A stretch of 64,000 bases of DNA from Lepidodermella squamata. Its lineage: Eukaryota; Gastrotricha. The position numbers and the translations under genes are program-made. Location: the NCBI GenBank assembly GCA_047495785.1, contig JBLDXI010000003.1, positions 4,092,001 through 4,156,000 on the forward strand. The letters run 5' to 3'. The notes below the pieces were generated by a model that saw only the letters and a list, made by a program, of their open reading frames with translations, searched no databases and was not told where the DNA came from. Positions 1 through 8,896 of the stretch are shown piece after piece (position 1 is the first letter of the stretch; each line of letters starts with the position of its first letter).

Positions 1-353
1 TCTAGAAATTTGTGATCGTCCGGAAGAATTACGATGTCTCTGGTAGATAGGCTAGCTTTAATAGCCATAGAACTGCCGATAGGTTCGATGCAGGGATTTA
101 AAATCATCGCTTTGGCCCCAGGCTGGATTTTCTCAAAAAATCGACCTTTTAAATCAGTGATGACCAATCGAAATACGACGTTGCCATTCGCGTCATCAAC
201 AAGAGTTGCGACTTGAAGAGGCTTGAAAGGATTCCTTGATCGCACTACAACACCAATGAATCTGACAATCAGCGATTTTTGAATAAAACTGAACCCTCTG
301 GCTTGATAGCCGAGGTTTGCAATGCTCTGCAAGCCGATGCTAGTGCTCTCCAT
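1..353 (-). CDS. TPR-SET protein, partial array copy (N-terminal part only)
   Basis: This is the first 353 nt of the same gene as in the complete array units; the rest lies beyond the left edge. The ATG is at 351-353. It matches the other copies except that codon 7 is Gly instead of Asp (position 334 region, GGC for GAC on the coding strand). No stop or frameshift is visible in the part present. Confidence 0.85.
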   Translation of the reverse strand, partial: MESTSIGLQSIANLGYQARGFSFIQKSLIVRFIGVVVRSRNPFKPLQVATLVDDANGNVVFRLVITDLKGRFFEKIQPGAKAMILNPCIEPIGSSMAIKASLSTRDIVILPDDHKFL

Positions 354-505
354 TTTTTCAAATGTAAATTGAAGTGGCGAGTCGCGCTGCTTTTACACGC
401 AACTGGCGTGACTCATCTTACAAAATACGTCCAAAATGAATAATATACTCATTGATAAAGCACACGTTATTCTGTTTATTTCCCAAAGATAAGAAGGAAT
501 AATTC

Positions 506-819
506 CTAGGAAATCTGCTCTGCTGAGCACTTTGCCCATATCATTCCTTTTTGGGTCACTTCGGTCAGACTTGAGGCAGAAATTGCCAAGCAGCATTGCT
601 GGAAAGTATTTGCAGATTCGAATGTCTTGTTTTAGAAGAACAAATTTCCCAAATTCAATTGAAGAGAAGAAATTCAAGAATTTATTACCTCAGATGCATT
701 AGCGACCGCCAACGGAAAATTGATGCAGGAACGAGGGGAGCCACTTGCCACATAAGGACCGGGTGTTTTATTGACGAAGCAAACGCCCTGAACAGCATTG
801 TCTTTTCCCGCCATTCTAA
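506..819 (-). pseudogene. Truncated 3' end of the cysteine-rich secreted gene (array copy)
   Basis: Positions 689-819 copy the second half of exon 3, and 506-598 copy exon 4, of the intact gene at 13476-14229, including its splice sites and stop codon. Signal peptide, exon 1, exon 2 and the first part of exon 3 are missing, so this cannot make the parent protein. The upstream side is the unit junction at 819/820. The junction happens to be open in frame: an ATG at 892 reads through it, giving a possible 98-residue chimeric product (892-689 joined to 598-506) with about 25 new N-terminal residues. No signal peptide is evident in that chimera. Compared with the parent, the two differences here (566 and 575) are synonymous. 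Confidence 0.85.
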
Positions 820-1059
820 CGCATGTACCCAGAGAGCGTGTGTATTCTTTTGGAAAAATCTCAGCGATATGTGGTATCCGAAATGTACCCATTTGCCTTA
901 ATCGACTCTCGCATCCTCTTGAAAAGTGAGTTAATCTTCCAAATTGGGAGTGAAATTATTGTATTCTGTATGAATAGGCTGATTGAGAGGATAATGGCAT
1001 TTCTGTTAGAAAAAACCCAGCCGGTGAAACCAAAAATGTAAAAAATTATTTTATCAGTT

Positions 1060-1065
1060 TTTATT
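1060..1065 (-). terminator. Poly(A) signal AATAAA of the TPR-SET gene
   Basis: The plus strand reads TTTATT, giving AATAAA on the coding strand about 50 nt after the TPR-SET stop codon. It recurs in each unit at 3654, 6248, 8842 and 11436, so every gene copy has its own 3' end signal within the unit. Confidence 0.6.
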
Positions 1066-1114
1066 GCGAGCGTCATCGATTGCATTTCCTTTATAGTTAT
1101 TAATGTTGGCACAC

Positions 1115-2947
1115 TTATTCAGACATTAGTTTATCGAATAGCTTCGGGCTACCAGGCCAAATAAGTGTCAACTCGGCAAGTCGTGACGGCCACTGCTTGA
1201 AATGCTTCCGGCGCATGTTGCTGTCAAGGTGGCGGAAAAGCGTTGCAGGGAAAACGAGGGCTGCTTCTAGAGCATGGATTTTCATCAAAGCTTGATAGAA
1301 TTCTTCCATTAAAGCGGATGCTCGAAATAGTCCTCGATCGGTAGTTGCGAGACCTGAGCAGAGGCTAGGAATGATGTGAAGGGCGACAGGATTTAACTCT
1401 AAACATGGACGTATCCGGCATGCTTTCGCAAGTAATTCTTCCAAATGGCCCAAGTTTTGTTTTGAAAATTTCTTCGAGGCGGTTATCCTGTCAGCCGAGA
1501 GCTTGATCATGCTGAGAGCGGAAAGATTTGCGGCTGAATCTTTCCGATCCATTTCGCACAGGCGGCATCTGCATTCGAAGCCAAATTTCTCTCGCAGCGA
1601 CTTTTCCCTTGTCTGGAAGTCTTCGAAAGGTGTACAGTAGTCCCACAAGAGTTGTTCGCCTTTTCGAACTTTGCGAGTTACGCAGACAAATAAAAAGCGG
1701 CCGATGAAAGTTCGGCAGCAATTTGTGTCTACGCAGCTGTGATTTATATAGCTCGGCATTATCCAAAGTCCACAGCCATAGTTTCCTTTGTTATTAGCAA
1801 TATACGTCTCCATTGAAAGAGAATTGTGGTTGACGATAGCAGCTAGGGTTTCAGCGCCTTCATCCGTAAAGGGATCTCTGCTTTTCGACTCGATTTTCGC
1901 GCCACAATATAGCTTATAGAACTCCTCGGATATATCTGGTCGAGCGTCCAATTTTTCTATTACCGCTACAAGAAAATCTGCTGACTGACTCTCATCACAC
2001 GCAGAGTGAGGCTGAGGGAAATAGTTGAAAGCTCGCTCTGCTATTACCAAAGTCCCAGGTTCAATATCGGTTGTTGCGACTAGGCCTCGCCCATAACCAT
2101 CAATTTCCTCGATTTGAAGCATATTGCTTGCAAAGTAGTTGGCATGGTTGCTCAGCATAGGATCGCTTTTAGCCTCGTCGATCATTTTCATTTCATCGAA
2201 ATCTCCAGTAGTTGATTCTTTCAAGCCTCGCTCAGCCTGAGCCAAGAAAAGCTTTTCAAAACCTGGCTTCCCGCAGACGAGTTCGATACATTCTTGGTAT
2301 CGATCAAGTTTCATCAGCGAGCTAGCTTTCCGCAATAGAAGCTTTGGATTGCTAGGATCGATTTCCAGCCCTATTTCAGCATCTTTCAAAGCTTGAATTG
2401 GTCGGTCCATTGCAAGGAAAGCCGCTGATTTGTTCACCAAGATTTTTACTATGGCGTCGTTGTCAGAATTTCCAGCTAGCTGTTGAGCTCTTTCGAAACA
2501 GGCTATCGCCAACTCGAATTCACTTGTTTTGTAGAAGCCAACGCCGAGTGAGTTGAAGTTGATTGCATCAATAGATCTATGCCATTCTATTCCTTCTAGA
2601 AATTTGTGATCGTCCGGAAGAATTACGATGTCTCTGGTAGATAGGCTAGCTTTAATAGCCATAGAACTGCCGATAGGTTCGATGCAGGGATTTAAAATCA
2701 TCGCTTTGGCCCCAGGCTGGATTTTCTCAAAAAATCGACCTTTTAAATCAGTGATGACCAATCGAAATACGACGTTGCCATTCGCGTCATCAACAAGAGT
2801 TGCGACTTGAAGAGGCTTGAAAGGATTCCTTGATCGCACTACAACACCAATGAATCTGACAATCAGCGATTTTTGAATAAAACTGAACCCTCTGGCTTGA
2901 TAGCCGAGGTTTGCAATGCTCTGCAAGTCGATGCTAGTGCTCTCCAT
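1115..2947 (-). CDS. TPR-SET domain protein, array unit 1 (610 aa, Cys422 form)
   Basis: This looks like a SET-domain protein of the SMYD-related class, so a candidate protein lysine methyltransferase acting in nucleus or cytoplasm. An N-terminal region of about residues 20-115 resembles an OB-like fold. TPR-like helical repeats follow at about 125-240. The SET domain covers about 275-460: a GYGRGL start, an INHSC motif, a GEQLLWDYC catalytic-tyrosine segment, and a post-SET zinc motif CRCRLC. A C-terminal helical region follows. There is no MYND zinc finger, so it is not a standard SMYD. TPR plus SET without MYND is seen in some fungal and protist proteins. It has no introns, unlike nearly all its neighbours. 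The start is the first ATG, 152 bp beyond the stop of the truncated secreted-gene fragment. Catalytic activity is inferred from motifs only. Confidence 0.85.
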   Translation of the reverse strand: MESTSIDLQSIANLGYQARGFSFIQKSLIVRFIGVVVRSRNPFKPLQVATLVDDANGNVVFRLVITDLKGRFFEKIQPGAKAMILNPCIEPIGSSMAIKASLSTRDIVILPDDHKFLEGIEWHRSIDAINFNSLGVGFYKTSEFELAIACFERAQQLAGNSDNDAIVKILVNKSAAFLAMDRPIQALKDAEIGLEIDPSNPKLLLRKASSLMKLDRYQECIELVCGKPGFEKLFLAQAERGLKESTTGDFDEMKMIDEAKSDPMLSNHANYFASNMLQIEEIDGYGRGLVATTDIEPGTLVIAERAFNYFPQPHSACDESQSADFLVAVIEKLDARPDISEEFYKLYCGAKIESKSRDPFTDEGAETLAAIVNHNSLSMETYIANNKGNYGCGLWIMPSYINHSCVDTNCCRTFIGRFLFVCVTRKVRKGEQLLWDYCTPFEDFQTREKSLREKFGFECRCRLCEMDRKDSAANLSALSMIKLSADRITASKKFSKQNLGHLEELLAKACRIRPCLELNPVALHIIPSLCSGLATTDRGLFRASALMEEFYQALMKIHALEAALVFPATLFRHLDSNMRRKHFKQWPSRLAELTLIWPGSPKLFDKLMSE

Positions 2948-3099
2948 TTTTTCAAATGTAAATTGAAGTGGCGAGTCGCGCTGCTTTTACACGCAACTGG
3001 CGTGACTCATCTTACAAAATACGTCCAAAATGAATAATATACTCATTGATAAAGCACACGTTATTCTGTTTATTTCCCAAAGATAAGAAGGAATAATTC

Positions 3100-3413
3100 C
3101 TAGGAAATCTGCTCTGCTGAGCACTTTGCCCATATCATTCCTTTTTGGGTCACTTCGGTTAGACTTGATGCAGAAATTGCCAAGCAGCATTGCTGGAAAG
3201 TATTTGCAGATTCGAATGTCTTGTTTTAGAAGAACAAATTTCCCAAATTCAATTGAAGAGAAGAAATTCAAGAATTTATTACCTCAGATGCATTAGCGAC
3301 CGCCAACGGAAAATTGATGCAGGAACGAGGGGAGCCACTTGCCACATAAGGACCGGGTGTTTTATTGACGAAGCAAACGCCCTGAACAGCATTGTCTTTT
3401 CCCGCCATTCTAA
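3100..3413 (-). pseudogene. Truncated secreted-gene fragment, array copy 2
   Basis: Exon 4 copy 3100-3192 and partial exon 3 copy 3283-3413. Unlike the other array fragments it carries T at 3160 and T at 3169, the same alleles as the intact parent at 13536 and 13545. It therefore either escaped the change found in the other copies or was converted by the parent. The chimeric frame starts at 3486. Confidence 0.85.
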
Positions 3414-3708
3414 CGCATGTACCCAGAGAGCGTGTGTATTCTTTTGGAAAAATCTCAGCGATATGTGGTATCCGAAATGTACCCATTTGCCTTAATCGAC
3501 TCTCGCATCCTCTTGAAAAGTGAGTTAATCTTCCAAATTGGGAGTGAAATTATTGTATTCTGTATGAATAGGCTGATTGAGAGGATAATGGCATTTCTGT
3601 TAGAAAAAACCCAGCCGGTGAAACCAAAAATGTAAAAAATTATTTTATCAGTTTTTATTGCGAGCGTCATCGATTGCATTTCCTTTATAGTTATTAATGT
3701 TGGCACAC

Positions 3709-5541
3709 TTATTCAGACATTAGTTTATCGAATAGCTTCGGGCTACCAGGCCAAATAAGTGTCAACTCGGCAAGTCGTGACGGCCACTGCTTGAAATGCT
3801 TCCGGCGCATGTTGCTGTCAAGGTGGCGGAAAAGCGTTGCAGGGAAAACGAGGGCTGCTTCTAGAGCATGGATTTTCATCAAAGCTTGATAGAATTCTTC
3901 CATTAAAGCGGATGCTCGAAATAGTCCTCGATCGGTAGTTGCGAGACCTGAGCAGAGGCTAGGAATGATGTGAAGGGCGACAGGATTTAACTCTAAACAT
4001 GGACGTATCCGGCATGCTTTCGCAAGTAATTCTTCCAAATGGCCCAAGTTTTGTTTTGAAAATTTCTTCGAGGCGGTTATCCTGTCAGCCGAGAGCTTGA
4101 TCATGCTGAGAGCGGAAAGATTTGCGGCTGAATCTTTCCGATCCATTTCGCACAGGCGGCATCTGCATTCGAAGCCAAATTTCTCTCGCAGCGACTTTTC
4201 CCTTGTCTGGAAGTCTTCGAAAGGTGTACAGTAGTCCCACAAGAGTTGTTCGCCTTTTCGAACTTTGCGAGTTACGCGGACAAATAAAAAGCGGCCGATG
4301 AAAGTTCGGCAGCAATTTGTGTCTACGCAGCTGTGATTTATATAGCTCGGCATTATCCAAAGTCCACAGCCATAGTTTCCTTTGTTATTAGCAATATACG
4401 TCTCCATTGAAAGAGAATTGTGGTTGACGATAGCAGCTAGGGTTTCAGCGCCTTCATCCGTAAAGGGATCTCTGCTTTTCGACTCGATTTTCGCGCCACA
4501 ATATAGCTTATAGAACTCCTCGGATATATCTGGTCGAGCGTCCAATTTTTCTATTACCGCTACAAGAAAATCTGCTGACTGACTCTCATCACACGCAGAG
4601 TGAGGCTGAGGGAAATAGTTGAAAGCTCGCTCTGCTATTACCAAAGTCCCAGGTTCAATATCGGTTGTTGCGACTAGGCCTCGCCCATAACCATCAATTT
4701 CCTCGATTTGAAGCATATTGCTTGCAAAGTAGTTGGCATGGTTGCTCAGCATAGGATCGCTTTTAGCCTCGTCGATCATTTTCATTTCATCGAAATCTCC
4801 AGTAGTTGATTCTTTCAAGCCTCGCTCAGCCTGAGCCAAGAAAAGCTTTTCAAAACCTGGCTTCCCGCAGACGAGTTCGATACATTCTTGGTATCGATCA
4901 AGTTTCATCAGCGAGCTAGCTTTCCGCAATAGAAGCTTTGGATTGCTAGGATCGATTTCCAGCCCTATTTCAGCATCTTTCAAAGCTTGAATTGGTCGGT
5001 CCATTGCAAGGAAAGCCGCTGATTTGTTCACCAAGATTTTTACTATGGCGTCGTTGTCAGAATTTCCAGCTAGCTGTTGAGCTCTTTCGAAACAGGCTAT
5101 CGCCAACTCGAATTCACTTGTTTTGTAGAAGCCAACGCCGAGTGAGTTGAAGTTGATTGCATCAATAGATCTATGCCATTCTATTCCTTCTAGAAATTTG
5201 TGATCGTCCGGAAGAATTACGATGTCTCTGGTAGATAGGCTAGCTTTAATAGCCATAGAACTGCCGATAGGTTCGATGCAGGGATTTAAAATCATCGCTT
5301 TGGCCCCAGGCTGGATTTTCTCAAAAAATCGACCTTTTAAATCAGTGATGACCAATCGAAATACGACGTTGCCATTCGCGTCATCAACAAGAGTTGCGAC
5401 TTGAAGAGGCTTGAAAGGATTCCTTGATCGCACTACAACACCAATGAATCTGACAATCAGCGATTTTTGAATAAAACTGAACCCTCTGGCTTGATAGCCG
5501 AGGTTTGCAATGCTCTGCAAGTCGATGCTAGTGCTCTCCAT
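3709..5541 (-). CDS. TPR-SET domain protein, array unit 2 (610 aa, Arg422 form)
   Basis: Same 610-residue intronless protein as unit 1. The one amino-acid difference is Arg instead of Cys at residue 422 (G at 4278, against A at 1684). That residue lies inside the SET domain, between the INHSC and WDY motifs. The reading frame is fully open. Confidence 0.85.
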   Translation of the reverse strand: MESTSIDLQSIANLGYQARGFSFIQKSLIVRFIGVVVRSRNPFKPLQVATLVDDANGNVVFRLVITDLKGRFFEKIQPGAKAMILNPCIEPIGSSMAIKASLSTRDIVILPDDHKFLEGIEWHRSIDAINFNSLGVGFYKTSEFELAIACFERAQQLAGNSDNDAIVKILVNKSAAFLAMDRPIQALKDAEIGLEIDPSNPKLLLRKASSLMKLDRYQECIELVCGKPGFEKLFLAQAERGLKESTTGDFDEMKMIDEAKSDPMLSNHANYFASNMLQIEEIDGYGRGLVATTDIEPGTLVIAERAFNYFPQPHSACDESQSADFLVAVIEKLDARPDISEEFYKLYCGAKIESKSRDPFTDEGAETLAAIVNHNSLSMETYIANNKGNYGCGLWIMPSYINHSCVDTNCCRTFIGRFLFVRVTRKVRKGEQLLWDYCTPFEDFQTREKSLREKFGFECRCRLCEMDRKDSAANLSALSMIKLSADRITASKKFSKQNLGHLEELLAKACRIRPCLELNPVALHIIPSLCSGLATTDRGLFRASALMEEFYQALMKIHALEAALVFPATLFRHLDSNMRRKHFKQWPSRLAELTLIWPGSPKLFDKLMSE

Positions 5542-5693
5542 TTTTTCAAATGTAAATTGAAGTGGCGAGTCGCGCTGCTTTTACACGCAACTGGCGTGAC
5601 TCATCTTACAAAATACGTCCAAAATGAATAATATACTCATTGATAAAGCACACGTTATTCTGTTTATTTCCCAAAGATAAGAAGGAATAATTC

Positions 5694-6007
5694 CTAGGAA
5701 ATCTGCTCTGCTGAGCACTTTGCCCATATCATTCCTTTTTGGGTCACTTCGGTCAGACTTGAGGCAGAAATTGCCAAGCAGCATTGCTGGAAAGTATTTG
5801 CAGATTCGAATGTCTTGTTTTAGAAGAACAAATTTCCCAAATTCAATTGAAGAGAAGAAATTCAAGAATTTATTACCTCAGATGCATTAGCGACCGCCAA
5901 CGGAAAATTGATGCAGGAACGAGGGGAGCCACTTGCCACATAAGGACCGGGTGTTTTATTGACGAAGCAAACGCCCTGAACAGCATTGTCTTTTCCCGCC
6001 ATTCTAA
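5694..6007 (-). pseudogene. Truncated secreted-gene fragment, array copy 3
   Basis: Exon 4 copy 5694-5786 and partial exon 3 copy 5877-6007. It has C at 5754 and G at 5763, the majority array alleles. Splice sites and stop are kept; the 5' half of the gene is absent. The chimeric frame starts at 6080. Confidence 0.85.
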
Positions 6008-6302
6008 CGCATGTACCCAGAGAGCGTGTGTATTCTTTTGGAAAAATCTCAGCGATATGTGGTATCCGAAATGTACCCATTTGCCTTAATCGACTCTCGC
6101 ATCCTCTTGAAAAGTGAGTTAATCTTCCAAATTGGGAGTGAAATTATTGTATTCTGTATGAATAGGCTGATTGAGAGGATAATGGCATTTCTGTTAGAAA
6201 AAACCCAGCCGGTGAAACCAAAAATGTAAAAAATTATTTTATCAGTTTTTATTGCGAGCGTCATCGATTGCATTTCCTTTATAGTTATTAATGTTGGCAC
6301 AC

Positions 6303-8135
6303 TTATTCAGACATTAGTTTATCGAATAGCTTCGGGCTACCAGGCCAAATAAGTGTCAACTCGGCAAGTCGTGACGGCCACTGCTTGAAATGCTTCCGGC
6401 GCATGTTGCTGTCAAGGTGGCGGAAAAGCGTTGCAGGGAAAACGAGGGCTGCTTCTAGAGCATGGATTTTCATCAAAGCTTGATAGAATTCTTCCATTAA
6501 AGCGGATGCTCGAAATAGTCCTCGATCGGTAGTTGCGAGACCTGAGCAGAGGCTAGGAATGATGTGAAGGGCGACAGGATTTAACTCTAAACATGGACGT
6601 ATCCGGCATGCTTTCGCAAGTAATTCTTCCAAATGGCCCAAGTTTTGTTTTGAAAATTTCTTCGAGGCGGTTATCCTGTCAGCCGAGAGCTTGATCATGC
6701 TGAGAGCGGAAAGATTTGCGGCTGAATCTTTCCGATCCATTTCGCACAGGCGGCATCTGCATTCGAAGCCAAATTTCTCTCGCAGCGACTTTTCCCTTGT
6801 CTGGAAGTCTTCGAAAGGTGTACAGTAGTCCCACAAGAGTTGTTCGCCTTTTCGAACTTTGCGAGTTACGCAGACAAATAAAAAGCGGCCGATGAAAGTT
6901 CGGCAGCAATTTGTGTCTACGCAGCTGTGATTTATATAGCTCGGCATTATCCAAAGTCCACAGCCATAGTTTCCTTTGTTATTAGCAATATACGTCTCCA
7001 TTGAAAGAGAATTGTGGTTGACGATAGCAGCTAGGGTTTCAGCGCCTTCATCCGTAAAGGGATCTCTGCTTTTCGACTCGATTTTCGCGCCACAATATAG
7101 CTTATAGAACTCCTCGGATATATCTGGTCGAGCGTCCAATTTTTCTATTACCGCTACAAGAAAATCTGCTGACTGACTCTCATCACACGCAGAGTGAGGC
7201 TGAGGGAAATAGTTGAAAGCTCGCTCTGCTATTACCAAAGTCCCAGGTTCAATATCGGTTGTTGCGACTAGGCCTCGCCCATAACCATCAATTTCCTCGA
7301 TTTGAAGCATATTGCTTGCAAAGTAGTTGGCATGGTTGCTCAGCATAGGATCGCTTTTAGCCTCGTCGATCATTTTCATTTCATCGAAATCTCCAGTAGT
7401 TGATTCTTTCAAGCCTCGCTCAGCCTGAGCCAAGAAAAGCTTTTCAAAACCTGGCTTCCCGCAGACGAGTTCGATACATTCTTGGTATCGATCAAGTTTC
7501 ATCAGCGAGCTAGCTTTCCGCAATAGAAGCTTTGGATTGCTAGGATCGATTTCCAGCCCTATTTCAGCATCTTTCAAAGCTTGAATTGGTCGGTCCATTG
7601 CAAGGAAAGCCGCTGATTTGTTCACCAAGATTTTTACTATGGCGTCGTTGTCAGAATTTCCAGCTAGCTGTTGAGCTCTTTCGAAACAGGCTATCGCCAA
7701 CTCGAATTCACTTGTTTTGTAGAAGCCAACGCCGAGTGAGTTGAAGTTGATTGCATCAATAGATCTATGCCATTCTATTCCTTCTAGAAATTTGTGATCG
7801 TCCGGAAGAATTACGATGTCTCTGGTAGATAGGCTAGCTTTAATAGCCATAGAACTGCCGATAGGTTCGATGCAGGGATTTAAAATCATCGCTTTGGCCC
7901 CAGGCTGGATTTTCTCAAAAAATCGACCTTTTAAATCAGTGATGACCAATCGAAATACGACGTTGCCATTCGCGTCATCAACAAGAGTTGCGACTTGAAG
8001 AGGCTTGAAAGGATTCCTTGATCGCACTACAACACCAATGAATCTGACAATCAGCGATTTTTGAATAAAACTGAACCCTCTGGCTTGATAGCCGAGGTTT
8101 GCAATGCTCTGCAAGTCGATGCTAGTGCTCTCCAT
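6303..8135 (-). CDS. TPR-SET domain protein, array unit 3 (610 aa, Cys422 form)
   Basis: Intact 610-residue copy with the same translation as unit 1, including Cys422 (A at 6872). Its adjacent secreted-gene fragment has different alleles from the one beside unit 1, so the two variable regions are not linked along the array. Confidence 0.85.
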   Translation of the reverse strand: MESTSIDLQSIANLGYQARGFSFIQKSLIVRFIGVVVRSRNPFKPLQVATLVDDANGNVVFRLVITDLKGRFFEKIQPGAKAMILNPCIEPIGSSMAIKASLSTRDIVILPDDHKFLEGIEWHRSIDAINFNSLGVGFYKTSEFELAIACFERAQQLAGNSDNDAIVKILVNKSAAFLAMDRPIQALKDAEIGLEIDPSNPKLLLRKASSLMKLDRYQECIELVCGKPGFEKLFLAQAERGLKESTTGDFDEMKMIDEAKSDPMLSNHANYFASNMLQIEEIDGYGRGLVATTDIEPGTLVIAERAFNYFPQPHSACDESQSADFLVAVIEKLDARPDISEEFYKLYCGAKIESKSRDPFTDEGAETLAAIVNHNSLSMETYIANNKGNYGCGLWIMPSYINHSCVDTNCCRTFIGRFLFVCVTRKVRKGEQLLWDYCTPFEDFQTREKSLREKFGFECRCRLCEMDRKDSAANLSALSMIKLSADRITASKKFSKQNLGHLEELLAKACRIRPCLELNPVALHIIPSLCSGLATTDRGLFRASALMEEFYQALMKIHALEAALVFPATLFRHLDSNMRRKHFKQWPSRLAELTLIWPGSPKLFDKLMSE

Positions 8136-8287
8136 TTTTTCAAATGTAAATTGAAGTGGCGAGTCGCGCTGCTTTTACACGCAACTGGCGTGACTCATCT
8201 TACAAAATACGTCCAAAATGAATAATATACTCATTGATAAAGCACACGTTATTCTGTTTATTTCCCAAAGATAAGAAGGAATAATTC

Positions 8288-8601
8288 CTAGGAAATCTGC
8301 TCTGCTGAGCACTTTGCCCATATCATTCCTTTTTGGGTCACTTCGGTCAGACTTGAGGCAGAAATTGCCAAGCAGCATTGCTGGAAAGTATTTGCAGATT
8401 CGAATGTCTTGTTTTAGAAGAACAAATTTCCCAAATTCAATTGAAGAGAAGAAATTCAAGAATTTATTACCTCAGATGCATTAGCGACCGCCAACGGAAA
8501 ATTGATGCAGGAACGAGGGGAGCCACTTGCCACATAAGGACCGGGTGTTTTATTGACGAAGCAAACGCCCTGAACAGCATTGTCTTTTCCCGCCATTCTA
8601 A
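8288..8601 (-). pseudogene. Truncated secreted-gene fragment, array copy 4
   Basis: Exon 4 copy 8288-8380 and partial exon 3 copy 8471-8601, majority alleles (C at 8348, G at 8357). The chimeric frame starts at 8674. Confidence 0.85.
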
Positions 8602-8896
8602 CGCATGTACCCAGAGAGCGTGTGTATTCTTTTGGAAAAATCTCAGCGATATGTGGTATCCGAAATGTACCCATTTGCCTTAATCGACTCTCGCATCCTC
8701 TTGAAAAGTGAGTTAATCTTCCAAATTGGGAGTGAAATTATTGTATTCTGTATGAATAGGCTGATTGAGAGGATAATGGCATTTCTGTTAGAAAAAACCC
8801 AGCCGGTGAAACCAAAAATGTAAAAAATTATTTTATCAGTTTTTATTGCGAGCGTCATCGATTGCATTTCCTTTATAGTTATTAATGTTGGCACAC

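Noticed and set aside
596-901. Plus-strand 101-codon frame repeated in each unit
   Set aside because: It is the antisense of the old exon 3 and exon 4 of the secreted gene.
823-1041. Plus-strand frame of 72 codons repeated in each unit, and the minus frame 861-1112
   Set aside because: They lie in the SET 3' flank, have no domain or signal, and repeat only because the unit does.
1115-2947. Naming the array gene as a SMYD ortholog
   Set aside because: There is no MYND zinc finger and the N-terminal architecture differs, so only the SET and TPR parts are claimed.
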